Below, piece after piece: positions 1 to 8,801 of a stretch of DNA of 28,567 bases. The stretch comes from CAMDMI01 sp044359055 (GTDB lineage Bacteria > Bacteroidota > Bacteroidia > Cytophagales > Flexibacteraceae), in contig JBIKMV010000007.1 of NCBI GenBank assembly GCA_044359055.1, positions 1 through 28,567 on the forward strand, read 5' to 3'. The notes under the pieces were generated by a model that was given only the letters and a program-made list of their open reading frames with translations, searched no databases and was not told where the DNA came from. Positions within the stretch are counted from its first letter, which is position 1; each line of letters opens with the position of its first letter. The translations under genes and the position numbers were made by a program.

Positions 1-116
1 AAGTCAAAAGTTTTTCAAGTGGACAGTATTAAGTGGTCGGTTTTAAGTGGTAATACATTGAAAATCAAGGCATAAAAAACTTTGAACTTTCAACATTGAA
101 CTTTGAACTCTGAATC
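1..116 (-). repeat. Dispersed two-part intergenic repeat, copy A
   Basis: Read on the minus strand, this gene-free stretch just past the stop of the AsmA-like gene has two parts. Part R1 (about 77-116) is built from short TTGAAAGTTCAA-like words. Part R2 (1-60) contains CCACTTAAAACCGACCACT and ACTTGAAAAACTTTTGA. The same two parts recur in the same order, on the opposite strand, at 15549-15804. The 19-base and 17-base words of R2 are identical in both places. The left boundary may lie outside the window. It encodes no plausible protein. Its function is unknown; its place at the 3' end of a gene fits an interspersed repeat or a spent element. Confidence 0.7.
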
Positions 117-138
117 CCCCCAACCTGAAACTCCCCCA

Positions 139-3090
139 CTAAAACCACTTCTTCTTAAGCTTTTCCAGTTCCTGCCGGGCTTTGTTTTCGGCTTCTTTTT
201 TGAGTCGCTCGGCTTCGGCTCTGGCTTTTGCTTCGGTTTCCTGTTTGAGCCGCTCTGCTTCGGCCCGTGCTTTTGCTTCAGCCTCGGCTTTTAATTGGTT
301 GACCTTTTCGTTTACAGCCGTTTTCACCTGTTCTTTACTGTCCCCGGCATCTATTTTGACAATTTTATATTTTGGTGCAGTGGCCGGACCCGTAGCTGAA
401 ATTTCAAAGTTTACTGCCTTGGGGGCGGTCATGGATTTACCGGTAAAACGGCTTACCACAGCAGAAAGCGCTGCGCCTGCTGCCCCGGCAGGAACAGAGG
501 TTTTCATCAGATAGTCTATGGTGCCGTCGAGGCCATTGCTTCCTCCGATGCTCACCACCTGACTGCCTGCCTTTACCTGAAAAGGCTCAAAAAATACCCT
601 TCCGTTTTTCACGGTGGCTTTGATTTGTACATCATTGAGGCTGGTCTGGGTGGGCAGACTGGTTTTGGCAAGGCTGTTTATGCCTTCTATGATTTTGAGG
701 TCTTTTATCCGGCCTTCGGTGATTTTAATCAGACCCCCTCCGTTGGTACCCGGCAAATCCGGCTTCATTTCGCCTGTCAGTTTTCCGCTTAGTGAAAACT
801 GACTGCTGAATTTACCCTCTAAGTTTGCTGCGGCAGGGGCCATAACCCGAATGGTATTGAAGGCGGCGTAGGCTTTGGAAACAGAAATATTCTGCATGTC
901 CATCTTAAAATCGAAGCTGGGGGCCTGCAATTCACAGGGATTGTAGCTGCCATCCATGCGCATGCTTCCGTCCAGGGTGCGGAATTGCAGATTGTTCAGG
1001 TTGAGGACTCCGTTTTTCAGGGTAATCCCTCCCTGCAGTCCGGCCAGTTCCAGATTGTCATACAATACTTTTCCTGCCCGGGCAGACAATATAAAGTCAA
1101 TGTTTTGCGGCAATGCTACAGGACTCAGGGGCTTTTCTTCGGTTGGTTTTGCGGCCGCTTTGGGGTCTGCGCTGAGGCCCATCAGTTCATTGGCATTCAG
1201 ATTTTTCGAGTCCATGCTTAGCTTGCCCTGAAGGGTTTCATCTTTCAGCACATATCCCAGATGGTTTTTTATTGACCCCTGAAAAGAAAAATCGCTTTGG
1301 CCAATCAGCATCTGCATATTCTCCAGATTGAGTTCTTTGCTGTTGAACCGGGCTTTCGCCTGAGGAATCAGCACGGGCAGGGCAAGGTCTTTGGCTTTGT
1401 ATTCAAATTGGTTCAGTTCGATCAGGCCCTTGGTGGGCAGTTTGTCATACCTCCGGGCTGTGACATCGCTCATCAGGCCTGCGGTCTGTATATCGGCAGT
1501 CATTTTTCCCTTCAGAGTCATGCCCTCAAGAGGAAAAATACGGGTCATTTTGTCCAGGTCTATTTTCCCTTTGGCTGCTATATCATACTGTATGTTGTTC
1601 AGGTTCTGCACTTTAGCTTTCATGGAAAAAGGCTCCCCGTCAAGCCGGAAAGACATATCCTCCAGATGCACCATTGTGGTGGCCAGTTCGCTGCCGGAAT
1701 TACCGGCGTTCATATTCAGCTGAATGGCTTCTATGGCTTCAGGAAAATCTTTTGATTTTACATAGCCGTCTTTCAAAGACACCTGCGCCGTAAAGCCGGG
1801 AAACAGTTTTGTGGCGGCCACATACTGTCCCTTTGCCTGAACATCCACCCGCAGCAATCCCTTAAGATTGAGACCTTCCATAGGATAAATGGCCATCACC
1901 TCGGCAAGATTCAGGCTGCCCCGGGCTTTGATATCCACACGGGGTTGGGCAAGGCCCTGCACCTGACCCGATGCCTGAAAGGGATTGTCGCCAAGTTTCA
2001 TGCTGAAATTTTTAAGGTCAGCCACCATGTTATCCAATGGACCCTGACTGTGCCGGGCAGCGAAATCTATTTCCAGGTCTGAGATGGCTTTGGGTAAATC
2101 GGGGTACCGGATTTTCCCTTTTTTTACAATAAGTCTGGTTTCAAATCCGGGAAGAGAAAGGCTGTCGTAGCTTCCTTTGGCCCAGCCTTCGGCTTTGATT
2201 TCTCCTTCTGCAGTCAGCTTTTCAAAATCTTTGGAGTAAAAAGCCGGAATCAGGGAAATCAGGTCTTTCAGCTGATTTTCATTGGTGCTGTATTTCAGAT
2301 CGAAGGTTGGCTTTTCGCCACCTGCATCAAACCAACCCGAAAACGAAAGCCTGAAAGCATTCAGACGGACAAAGTTTTTACCCAGCTCAGCTTTCTTTTT
2401 CTTCATGTCCCATTTCATATCCCATTTGGAATTGAATTCTTTGTGGCGGAGATAATTGACCGAATCCAGTGTCACACTCAGGTCTCGGATGAAGGTTTCG
2501 GCAGAGATATCTACAAGATCCTGAGAAAAATCGCCGGACCCGGAATGCCGGAGGCCAAGCAATGAAGCAGCTGTCCCGCTCCGGCCATCGGCATATTGAA
2601 AATTCAGGTTGTCGAGGTTCCAGCGCCGGATGCTGAGGGAAAAGCGGGAAGGGGCCTCCTCTGTTTTTTCTTTGGTGGTATCGGCCTTGGTTTTGACGAT
2701 GTTGTAGTTGGCCCTTCCGTCGGGGAGGACCAGCAGATTTACAGAGGCATTTTCAAGAGAAATATCTGAAATTCGGATCTGATCGCCCGAGAGTACCGAA
2801 AAAAGGTCGAGGGAAGCATAAAACCGCCCGGCATACAGGAGGGTATCGCCTTCAAAGGGCCCTTTGCCCAGCAGGCCAAAGTTCTGAATCTGAAGTGAAA
2901 AATCGGGAAAACTCCGGAACATGGAAAGGCTCAGCCCGGAGGGATCGAAGAGAATCCCGGCATCCAGATTTTCATGAAGGGCTTTTTCGGCTTCTGAAGC
3001 AATTTTATCTCTGAACACATAAGGCAGAACAAGGAGCAATGCAAGCAAGGCCAGCAGCAGGGCTGCGGCAATTTTCAGGATTTTTTTCAT
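139..3090 (-). CDS. AsmA-like envelope protein with repeated modules and C-terminal coiled coil
   Basis: This 983-residue protein has one N-terminal membrane segment (about residues 4-26), which should anchor it in the inner membrane with the rest in the periplasm. The long beta-rich body is typical of AsmA/TamB-type proteins, which are implicated in phospholipid transport to and assembly of the outer membrane. Three related modules of about 118 residues are visible (about 261-390, 391-508 and 509-620). Two of them open with the closely similar phrases YPMEGLNLKG and FPLEGMTLKG. The last 45 residues are a charged coiled coil made of 15-residue repeats starting KARAEAERLK, ending in KKWF. It starts 7 bases after the exonuclease stop and is the last gene of a run with mpl. 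The family call is secure; the exact substrate is not known. Confidence 0.85.
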   Translation of the reverse strand: MKKILKIAAALLLALLALLLVLPYVFRDKIASEAEKALHENLDAGILFDPSGLSLSMFRSFPDFSLQIQNFGLLGKGPFEGDTLLYAGRFYASLDLFSVLSGDQIRISDISLENASVNLLVLPDGRANYNIVKTKADTTKEKTEEAPSRFSLSIRRWNLDNLNFQYADGRSGTAASLLGLRHSGSGDFSQDLVDISAETFIRDLSVTLDSVNYLRHKEFNSKWDMKWDMKKKKAELGKNFVRLNAFRLSFSGWFDAGGEKPTFDLKYSTNENQLKDLISLIPAFYSKDFEKLTAEGEIKAEGWAKGSYDSLSLPGFETRLIVKKGKIRYPDLPKAISDLEIDFAARHSQGPLDNMVADLKNFSMKLGDNPFQASGQVQGLAQPRVDIKARGSLNLAEVMAIYPMEGLNLKGLLRVDVQAKGQYVAATKLFPGFTAQVSLKDGYVKSKDFPEAIEAIQLNMNAGNSGSELATTMVHLEDMSFRLDGEPFSMKAKVQNLNNIQYDIAAKGKIDLDKMTRIFPLEGMTLKGKMTADIQTAGLMSDVTARRYDKLPTKGLIELNQFEYKAKDLALPVLIPQAKARFNSKELNLENMQMLIGQSDFSFQGSIKNHLGYVLKDETLQGKLSMDSKNLNANELMGLSADPKAAAKPTEEKPLSPVALPQNIDFILSARAGKVLYDNLELAGLQGGITLKNGVLNLNNLQFRTLDGSMRMDGSYNPCELQAPSFDFKMDMQNISVSKAYAAFNTIRVMAPAAANLEGKFSSQFSLSGKLTGEMKPDLPGTNGGGLIKITEGRIKDLKIIEGINSLAKTSLPTQTSLNDVQIKATVKNGRVFFEPFQVKAGSQVVSIGGSNGLDGTIDYLMKTSVPAGAAGAALSAVVSRFTGKSMTAPKAVNFEISATGPATAPKYKIVKIDAGDSKEQVKTAVNEKVNQLKAEAEAKARAEAERLKQETEAKARAEAERLKKEAENKARQELEKLKKKWF

Positions 3091-3097
3091 TTGAAAT

Positions 3098-3925
3098 TCA
3101 GTTGGAGAGCATTCCGGACATGCTGAGCTTGAGATCGGTCAGTTTTCTTTTGGTATCTCTTGAAAAATCACCTTTCATCATCCAGTCGTAGTAAGAGGGT
3201 TCCTGCCGGAAAACATCGGTTACCACCTTGCCCTTGTGCTTTCCGAAATTGAATATTACCAAACCTTTGTCATTGTAAATCATCCGGTTTGCCAAATCAT
3301 ACTGATTGCCGCGGCTGATTTTATCGAGGGCTTCCACATCGTTCTGAACCGGAACAGTGGTATTGCCTTTTTCATCTACCCGAACCTGATTTTCGTACCG
3401 CTTTACCTGTTCTTTGAGCACTTCGAATGTAACGAGGGTATCGAATTCGGCAGAATGTGCCTTGCCGTCTTCGTGCATTTCGCGGCCGCAATAAAAGCGA
3501 TAGGCGGCCGCCAGATTACGGGGCTCCATGTGGTGAAAGATTTTTTGAACATCCACCATCTTTCTCCTGGAAACATCAAACTCCTGACCGGTGCGCATAA
3601 ATTCTTCCACGAGCAGGGGCAGATCAAATTTAACCGAATTGTACCCTGCAAGGTCGGCACCTTCCAGAAAAACGGAGATTTCGCCGGATACTTTGCGGAA
3701 TGAGGGCTCGTCTTTCACATCCTCATCGGCAATGCCATGTACGACCGTGGCCTCAAAGGGGATGGGCATTTCTGGATTGATTCTCCAGGTTTTCACCGAT
3801 GCGCTGCCATCGGGTTGGGCTTTCAGGATGGAAATTTCCACAATCCTGTCGTTTACAGGATCTATACCTGTGGTTTCCAGATCAAAAAATGCCAGAGGCT
3901 TTTTCAGCTTAAGTTTGTGTGTCAT
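3098..3925 (-). CDS. DEDDh 3'-5' exonuclease (Pol III epsilon-like) with ExoX-like C-terminal domain
   Basis: This is a 275-residue nuclease of the DnaQ/RNase T superfamily. All five catalytic residues of the DEDDh class are present: D15 and E17 in FFDLETTG, D101 in YNSVKFDLPLL, and H157 and D162 in HSAEFDT. About residues 216-265 form a second small domain (FNFGKHKGK, then PSYYDWMM) resembling the ExoX-like C-terminal domain seen on stand-alone exonucleases. The protein is much shorter than a replicative polymerase and has no GIY-YIG domain, so a repair or nucleic-acid turnover role is more likely than proofreading as the Pol III epsilon subunit. The gene begins one base after the mpl stop and is followed 7 bases later by the AsmA-like gene. 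It probably has no promoter of its own. Confidence 0.85.
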   Translation of the reverse strand: MTHKLKLKKPLAFFDLETTGIDPVNDRIVEISILKAQPDGSASVKTWRINPEMPIPFEATVVHGIADEDVKDEPSFRKVSGEISVFLEGADLAGYNSVKFDLPLLVEEFMRTGQEFDVSRRKMVDVQKIFHHMEPRNLAAAYRFYCGREMHEDGKAHSAEFDTLVTFEVLKEQVKRYENQVRVDEKGNTTVPVQNDVEALDKISRGNQYDLANRMIYNDKGLVIFNFGKHKGKVVTDVFRQEPSYYDWMMKGDFSRDTKRKLTDLKLSMSGMLSN

Positions 3926-3926
3926 T

Positions 3927-5315
3927 TTATTGTTTTGATTTTTCTACCCAGCGGCTGCCGAATTGCCGCAGGTCTGTTCCATTAAAATTGCCTGAGCTCA
4001 TCAGCAGCAAGGAGGTCCGGGGGGCGGCTTTTTGCTCCAGTGCCGCAAAAAGGGCATCGGCGGAGAAAAAAACATGGAGGTCTTTCCGCTTAAAGGCTGA
4101 TTTCAGTTCTTCCTCTGATATAGGTTCCAGATTTTTATGGTGTATCACCTCCGGATTGAGATAAACAAACGCTTCATCTGCCGCATCCAGACCATGGGCA
4201 TAATGATGAATGAAAGATTTGCTGAGACTGCTGAAGGTATGCAATTCCATCACAGCCAGTAATTTTCTGTCCTTAAATTGCTCCTTTACCGAGTCGGTGG
4301 TGGCTTTCAGTTTGCTGGGGGCATGGGCAAAATCCCGGAAAACGACCGAAGATTCTCCTTTGGCCAGAATTTCCAGACGGCGGGAAGCAGGTTCAAAGCT
4401 CTGAATGGCCTCAAAAAACTGCTCGTCATGTATGCCGATTTTGTCGAGTACGGTTCGGGCGCCGTTGGCATTCTGCACATTGTGCTGACCAAAAAATTTC
4501 ACCGGTATTTCCCTGCCCTGATGATTGATCAGAAAGGTCTGACCCTCTTTGATGTTGTATTTCGGAGTGCCGTATTCCAGCACGGTTACATCTTCTCTTT
4601 CCTTTTTGCAGATCACCGATGCAAGGGCGTCTTCATCGTTATACACCAGGATGCCGGCCTTCGGGGTAGCATCGGCAAAGTGGTCAAACTGACGGACATA
4701 TGCATTTTCGGATGGAAAGACATTGACATGGTCCCAGGCAATGCCGCTGACCAGTCCGATGTGATGCTGATAAACCAGAAATTTGGGAATGCCCTGTTCT
4801 ACGGAACTAAGATATTCATCGCCCTCTATCACCATCACGGGTGCTTCTTCTGAAAGGCGAACGGCCGAATCGAAGCCAGGTACTGAAGCACCCACGAGGT
4901 AGTCGAATTTTCTGCCGAAGTGCCGCAGGCAATGGATCACCATGGCTGTGATGGTGGTTTTTCCATGACTGCCTGCAATCACAATGCGCTGCTTGTCCCG
5001 GGCATGCTCAAAGATGAGCTGTGGGTACGACACTACTTTGATTCCCAATTCTCTTGCTTTTTCGAGTTCGGGATTGTCGGCACGGGCGTGCATTCCCAGA
5101 ACCACCAGGTCAATGTCTTTGCCGATTTTTTCAGGAAACCAGCCTGTCTTTTCAGGCAGCAGACCGGCCTTCTCCAGATGTGTCCGGGAGGGTTCATAAA
5201 TTTCATCGTCTGAGCCTGTTACCCGGTTCTGATTGTTTTTCAGGGCAATGGCGATCTGATGCATGACGCCTCCCCCGATGGCAATAAAATGGATGGATTG
5301 ATTTTTTATGGACAT
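3927..5315 (-). CDS. mpl: UDP-N-acetylmuramate:L-alanyl-gamma-D-glutamyl-meso-diaminopimelate ligase (Mpl-type Mur ligase)
   Basis: A 462-residue Mur ligase. The N-terminal Rossmann domain shows IGGGVMHQIAIAL and the SDDEIYEPSRTHL segment typical of Mpl/MurC-like enzymes. The ATP P-loop GSHGKTT is at residues 115-121, and WDHVNVF (about 194-200) supplies the metal/ATP-site residues. The C-terminal domain contains FRDFAHAPSKLKAT. In the family this cytoplasmic enzyme attaches the recycled tripeptide L-Ala-D-Glu-mDAP to UDP-MurNAc, bypassing MurC-MurF. Length and motifs fit Mpl better than MurC, and no other mur gene is nearby. It heads a three-gene run with the exonuclease and the AsmA-like gene, and a good -7 promoter element lies about 30 bases before its ATG. 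Confidence 0.85.
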   Translation of the reverse strand: MSIKNQSIHFIAIGGGVMHQIAIALKNNQNRVTGSDDEIYEPSRTHLEKAGLLPEKTGWFPEKIGKDIDLVVLGMHARADNPELEKARELGIKVVSYPQLIFEHARDKQRIVIAGSHGKTTITAMVIHCLRHFGRKFDYLVGASVPGFDSAVRLSEEAPVMVIEGDEYLSSVEQGIPKFLVYQHHIGLVSGIAWDHVNVFPSENAYVRQFDHFADATPKAGILVYNDEDALASVICKKEREDVTVLEYGTPKYNIKEGQTFLINHQGREIPVKFFGQHNVQNANGARTVLDKIGIHDEQFFEAIQSFEPASRRLEILAKGESSVVFRDFAHAPSKLKATTDSVKEQFKDRKLLAVMELHTFSSLSKSFIHHYAHGLDAADEAFVYLNPEVIHHKNLEPISEEELKSAFKRKDLHVFFSADALFAALEQKAAPRTSLLLMSSGNFNGTDLRQFGSRWVEKSKQ

Positions 5316-5344
5316 TCGGCCTGTTTCTTCTGCTGGAAAGGGGG

Positions 5345-5352
5345 CAAAAATA
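5345..5352 (-). promoter_or_regulatory. Bacteroidota-type -7 element before mpl
   Basis: On the minus strand this reads TATTTTTG, an exact match to the Bacteroidota sigma -7 consensus TAnnTTTG. It lies 29 bases before the mpl ATG, which would give a short leader. No clear TTG -33 element was found at the expected spacing, so the call rests on the -7 word and its position. Confidence 0.45.
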
Positions 5353-5465
5353 AACTGATTTTTTTATGAAACCGGATTAATAAGCAGCTCCCTGAGGCGG
5401 ACTGATTTTTGTTTCTGCTTCAGATGGGCTGCTCCGAAAAGGATAGGTATTGCTGTTAAGGAAAT

Positions 5466-7379
5466 TCAGGCCTTTACCCCTTCCAGAACCTGCGTAACGG
5501 CCTTTTTTATGCCTTTTACATCATAGCCGCAATCGCGGTACAATTCCATCTGCTCCCCATGTTCTATTACCTCATCGGGGATACCCAGTCGCTTTATCCG
5601 GGCAGAATACCCATGGTCGGCGGCAAATTCCAGTACAGCAGATCCGAATCCGCCCATGAGACAACCATCTTCTATGGTAATAATCTGATCAAATTTTACA
5701 AAAATCTCATGAAACAGGGCTGCATCCAGAGGTTTCACAAACCGTGCATCGTAATGGGCAACGGATATGCCCTCATTTTCTAATTCTTCGGCGGCTTTCA
5801 GGGCCAGATTGCCGATGTGGCCGATGCTCACCAAAGCCAATTCCGAACCGTCTTTGATTTTTCTGCCTGTGCCAATCTGAATTTCCTCAAAAGGAGTTTT
5901 CCAGTCGGGCATTACGCCCTCCCCTCTGGGATAACGGATGCAGAATGGTCCTGCCGGTCTGAGTTGTGCGGTGTACATCAGGTTGCGGAGTTCCTGCTCG
6001 TTCATGGGAGCGGAAACCACCATATTGGGGACACAGCGCATGTAGGCTATATCGTAGGCGCCATGATGGGTGGGTCCGTCGGCACCGGCAAATCCGGCCC
6101 GGTCAAGGCAAAAAACCACATCCAGGTTTTGCAGACATACATCGTGGATAACCTGATCGTATGCCCTTTGCATAAAGGAGGAGTAAATGTTGCAAAATGG
6201 AATTTTCCCCTGGGTAGCCATTCCGGCTGATAGGGTAACCGCATGCTGCTCGGCAATGCCCACATCAAAAGCCCTGTCCGACATGGCCTTCATCATGATG
6301 TTGAGGCTGGAACCGGAGGGCATGGCCGGTGTGATTCCGACAATCGCTTCATTCTTTTGGGCAAGTTCCAGCAGGGTATGCCCGAAAACATCCTGATATT
6401 TAGGCGGCTGGGGACTGCTGTGAACCTTTTTGTGAATTTCACCTGTGATTTTGTCAAATTTTCCGGGAGCATGCCAGAGGGTCTGATCTTTCTCAGCGAG
6501 GGCATAGCCTTTTCCTTTGGTGGTGACGCAGTGAAGCAGTTTGGGTCCCGGAATGTCTTTCAGATCGCTGAGAACTTTTACCAGATGATGAACATCGTGG
6601 CCATCCACTGGGCCGAAATACCGAAGATTGAGCGATTCAAAAAGATTGGAGTGCTTCAGCAGCGAAGCCTTGATTCCGCCTTCGATTTTGCTTGCAAGTT
6701 CCTGCACATTCACTCCGAAACGGGAAAGCTTACCCAGAACATTCCATACCTCATCTTTCACCCTGTTGTATGTATGGCTTGTGGTGATGTCGGTAAGGTA
6801 ATCTTTCAGTGCGCCTACATTGGGGTCAATGCTCATGCAGTTGTCGTTCAGTATGATGAGGAGATTGGCATTGGAATCTCCCGCATGGTTCATGGCTTCA
6901 AAAGCCATTCCTCCTGTAAGGGCCCCATCGCCGATGACGGCCACCACCTGCTTGTCTTTTTCCCCTTTCAGGGAGGCGGCAATAGCCATACCAAGGGCCG
7001 CAGAAATGGAAGTGCTGGAATGGCCAACACCAAAAGCATCGTAACTGCTTTCTTTTCTTTTCGGGAAACCGGAAAGGCCACCGTACACACGGTTGGTAAA
7101 AAAGCGTTCTCTCCTGCCGGTCAGAATTTTATGCCCGTAGGCCTGATGTCCCACATCCCAGACAAGCTGGTCTTCGGGCGTATTGAATACATAATGAAGC
7201 GCAACGGTGAGTTCTACCACACCCAGACTGGCACCAAAATGCCCTCCGAAAACAGACACCACATCGATGATGTATTGCCGAAGGTCCTGGCAGATCAGAT
7301 GAAGGTCGGCTTCGGGAACCTTTTTCAGGTCGGCGGGAAATTGGATAGGGGCCAGATGGGGCCCTGCGCTTATCTGCAT
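5466..7379 (-). CDS. dxs: 1-deoxy-D-xylulose-5-phosphate synthase
   Basis: A 637-residue thiamine-diphosphate enzyme that condenses pyruvate and glyceraldehyde 3-phosphate to DXP, the first step of the MEP isoprenoid pathway (also a precursor route for thiamine and pyridoxal). The signature WDVGHQAYGHKILTGRR is near residues 74-90. The ThDP/Mg site GDGALTGGMAFEAMNHAG starts at residue 150 and ends with NDN at 178-180. The transketolase-like pyrimidine domain shows FDVGIAEQHAV with E377. A C-terminal transketolase domain is present and the length is normal. It is followed 150 bases later by mpl on the same strand, but each has its own -7 element, so they may be separate transcripts. Cytoplasmic. 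Confidence 0.95.
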   Translation of the reverse strand: MQISAGPHLAPIQFPADLKKVPEADLHLICQDLRQYIIDVVSVFGGHFGASLGVVELTVALHYVFNTPEDQLVWDVGHQAYGHKILTGRRERFFTNRVYGGLSGFPKRKESSYDAFGVGHSSTSISAALGMAIAASLKGEKDKQVVAVIGDGALTGGMAFEAMNHAGDSNANLLIILNDNCMSIDPNVGALKDYLTDITTSHTYNRVKDEVWNVLGKLSRFGVNVQELASKIEGGIKASLLKHSNLFESLNLRYFGPVDGHDVHHLVKVLSDLKDIPGPKLLHCVTTKGKGYALAEKDQTLWHAPGKFDKITGEIHKKVHSSPQPPKYQDVFGHTLLELAQKNEAIVGITPAMPSGSSLNIMMKAMSDRAFDVGIAEQHAVTLSAGMATQGKIPFCNIYSSFMQRAYDQVIHDVCLQNLDVVFCLDRAGFAGADGPTHHGAYDIAYMRCVPNMVVSAPMNEQELRNLMYTAQLRPAGPFCIRYPRGEGVMPDWKTPFEEIQIGTGRKIKDGSELALVSIGHIGNLALKAAEELENEGISVAHYDARFVKPLDAALFHEIFVKFDQIITIEDGCLMGGFGSAVLEFAADHGYSARIKRLGIPDEVIEHGEQMELYRDCGYDVKGIKKAVTQVLEGVKA

Positions 7380-7413
7380 GAGGCGATTTTCAATTAAAAA
7401 AGGCTGATGTTTG

Positions 7414-7421
7414 CAAAACTA
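7414..7421 (-). promoter_or_regulatory. Bacteroidota-type -7 element before dxs
   Basis: The minus strand reads TAGTTTTG, an exact match to TAnnTTTG, 34 bases before the dxs ATG. This spacing resembles the other exact matches in the window and supports the chosen start. No convincing -33 TTG was seen. Confidence 0.45.
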
Positions 7422-7517
7422 ATACGATTCATCCGATAATGCCGCGTTTTGCAGAAAATCAGAGGGGTAAACCTTTGGAAGGGCACAAAGTTTAAAATTA
7501 AAAGAAAAAAACGAAAA

Positions 7518-8801
7518 TTGAATTCAGGCAAATATCGGGTTTTTTCCTTCTCCGTTTTTTCGCTTCTCCGAAGATTGTCGCTGACAGTTGTCCTGATCGG
7601 GGTTTTATGTCCTGCCGAGGGCCGGAAAAAAAGAAGCAGAAAAGCGAAAAACAGAAGCCATATCAGCCAAAGGGCGCATTCCAAACCGGCTGTAGTGGAT
7701 CTGGTGAACCCGGAGTCGGAAGAATTTCAACACTTCCTCCGCAAGCTGAAAGAGCTGAAAAAGGGAAATCAGGAACAGGTGCGGATGCTGATTCTGGGCG
7801 ACAGCCACATGCAATGCGAAGATTTCGGAAATGCCCTTGCGGCCTGTATGGCCGATTCATTCGGCATTCCTTTGGCCGGAAGGGGTTTTGCATTTCCCTA
7901 TCCTCTGGCTCGCAGCAGCCACCGGAGCGACCTGTCATTCGGACCGAATGAGGGTTGGCACGGTTGCCGGTTTACCCGCAACGATTCCCGCTGCCCATGG
8001 GGATTGGCCGGCTGGACTGCCTATATGGACCGCGATTCGGCCCTTTTTTCATGGAAAATGAACAGCCGGCCGTTTGAAGAAGGGGATGAACTGCTTATTT
8101 TTTCGCCCCCTTCCTGTTCCCGCAGCCACAAAGTAACGATGGGCGACAGCGCCGGAAATGGTCAGGCTCTGGTGTACGACGAACAAAAAAATGCCTTCAG
8201 GGGAATAATCCGTCATACCGGTCCCCGTTTGTATTTCGGGATTGAAAGATTGGAACAAGGGCAGGAATTTGTATTGCAGGGCTTTCTGCTGAATCCCGTC
8301 AAACCCGGACTGGTTTTCGGCATTTCGGGAACCAACGGCGCCCGCCTCGACCACTATCTGCTGAACCCCGATTTTCAAAAACACCTGCGGGAAATCAGGC
8401 CCGATCTGGTACTGATTTCACTGGGAACCAACGATGCGTTTTCGCAGCCTTTCGGCAAAGAAGAAGTCCGCGATTTCCTGACCCTGCTTCTCTCCCGGGT
8501 GAAGGCAGCAGCACCCGCTTCGGCCATTTTGCTGGCCGGCCCTCCCGACCATTGCCTGAAGAAAAAGAGGGCCAATCCCAATACAGGGGAAATCAATGAA
8601 ATATTCTCCGGTACCGCTGAAGCGCTCGATTTTGTATTTTGGAATCAGCAGGAGGCCATGGGCGGAAAGGGTTCGGTATTCGAATGGCGCCGTCAGAAAT
8701 GGGCCTGCCCCGATATGGTGCACTTTTCACCTCCCGGCTACAGGAAACAAGCATTACTTTTGTACCGTTCTATGGAAAAATATCTGAATGCAAAATATTG
8801 A
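7518..8801 (+). CDS. Secreted or anchored SGNH/GDSL-family hydrolase, partner of the MBOAT protein
   Basis: An SGNH hydrolase-fold protein. Counting from the TTG at 7518 (427 residues), the nucleophile block is LILGDSH (S96), the oxyanion block is SLGTNDAF (about 302-309), and the acid/base pair is in PDMVHFSPPGY (D399, H402). A signal-peptide-like segment, RRLSLTVVLIGVL, sits near residues 18-30, so the protein should be exported. No ATG lies upstream of the catalytic core. The start is TTG, either at 7518 or at 7449. I prefer 7518 because the 7449-7517 stretch is AT-rich and would add a long lysine/arginine tail before the signal peptide. The gene overlaps the MBOAT gene by 14 bases. In similar pairs the two proteins add acetyl groups to peptidoglycan or exopolysaccharide; the substrate here is unknown. 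Confidence 0.8.
   Translation: MNSGKYRVFSFSVFSLLRRLSLTVVLIGVLCPAEGRKKRSRKAKNRSHISQRAHSKPAVVDLVNPESEEFQHFLRKLKELKKGNQEQVRMLILGDSHMQCEDFGNALAACMADSFGIPLAGRGFAFPYPLARSSHRSDLSFGPNEGWHGCRFTRNDSRCPWGLAGWTAYMDRDSALFSWKMNSRPFEEGDELLIFSPPSCSRSHKVTMGDSAGNGQALVYDEQKNAFRGIIRHTGPRLYFGIERLEQGQEFVLQGFLLNPVKPGLVFGISGTNGARLDHYLLNPDFQKHLREIRPDLVLISLGTNDAFSQPFGKEEVRDFLTLLLSRVKAAAPASAILLAGPPDHCLKKKRANPNTGEINEIFSGTAEALDFVFWNQQEAMGGKGSVFEWRRQKWACPDMVHFSPPGYRKQALLLYRSMEKYLNAKY

Noticed and set aside
5395..5450. Possible structured leader or riboswitch between dxs and mpl
   Set aside because: Only a weak imperfect pairing (AGCAGC with GCTGCT); no known riboswitch core, and the spot fits a dxs 3' region at best.
6243..7397. 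A 384-codon open frame on the plus strand opposite dxs
   Set aside because: It is an antisense shadow of the strongly conserved dxs gene, with no recognisable domain and composition atypical for a protein.
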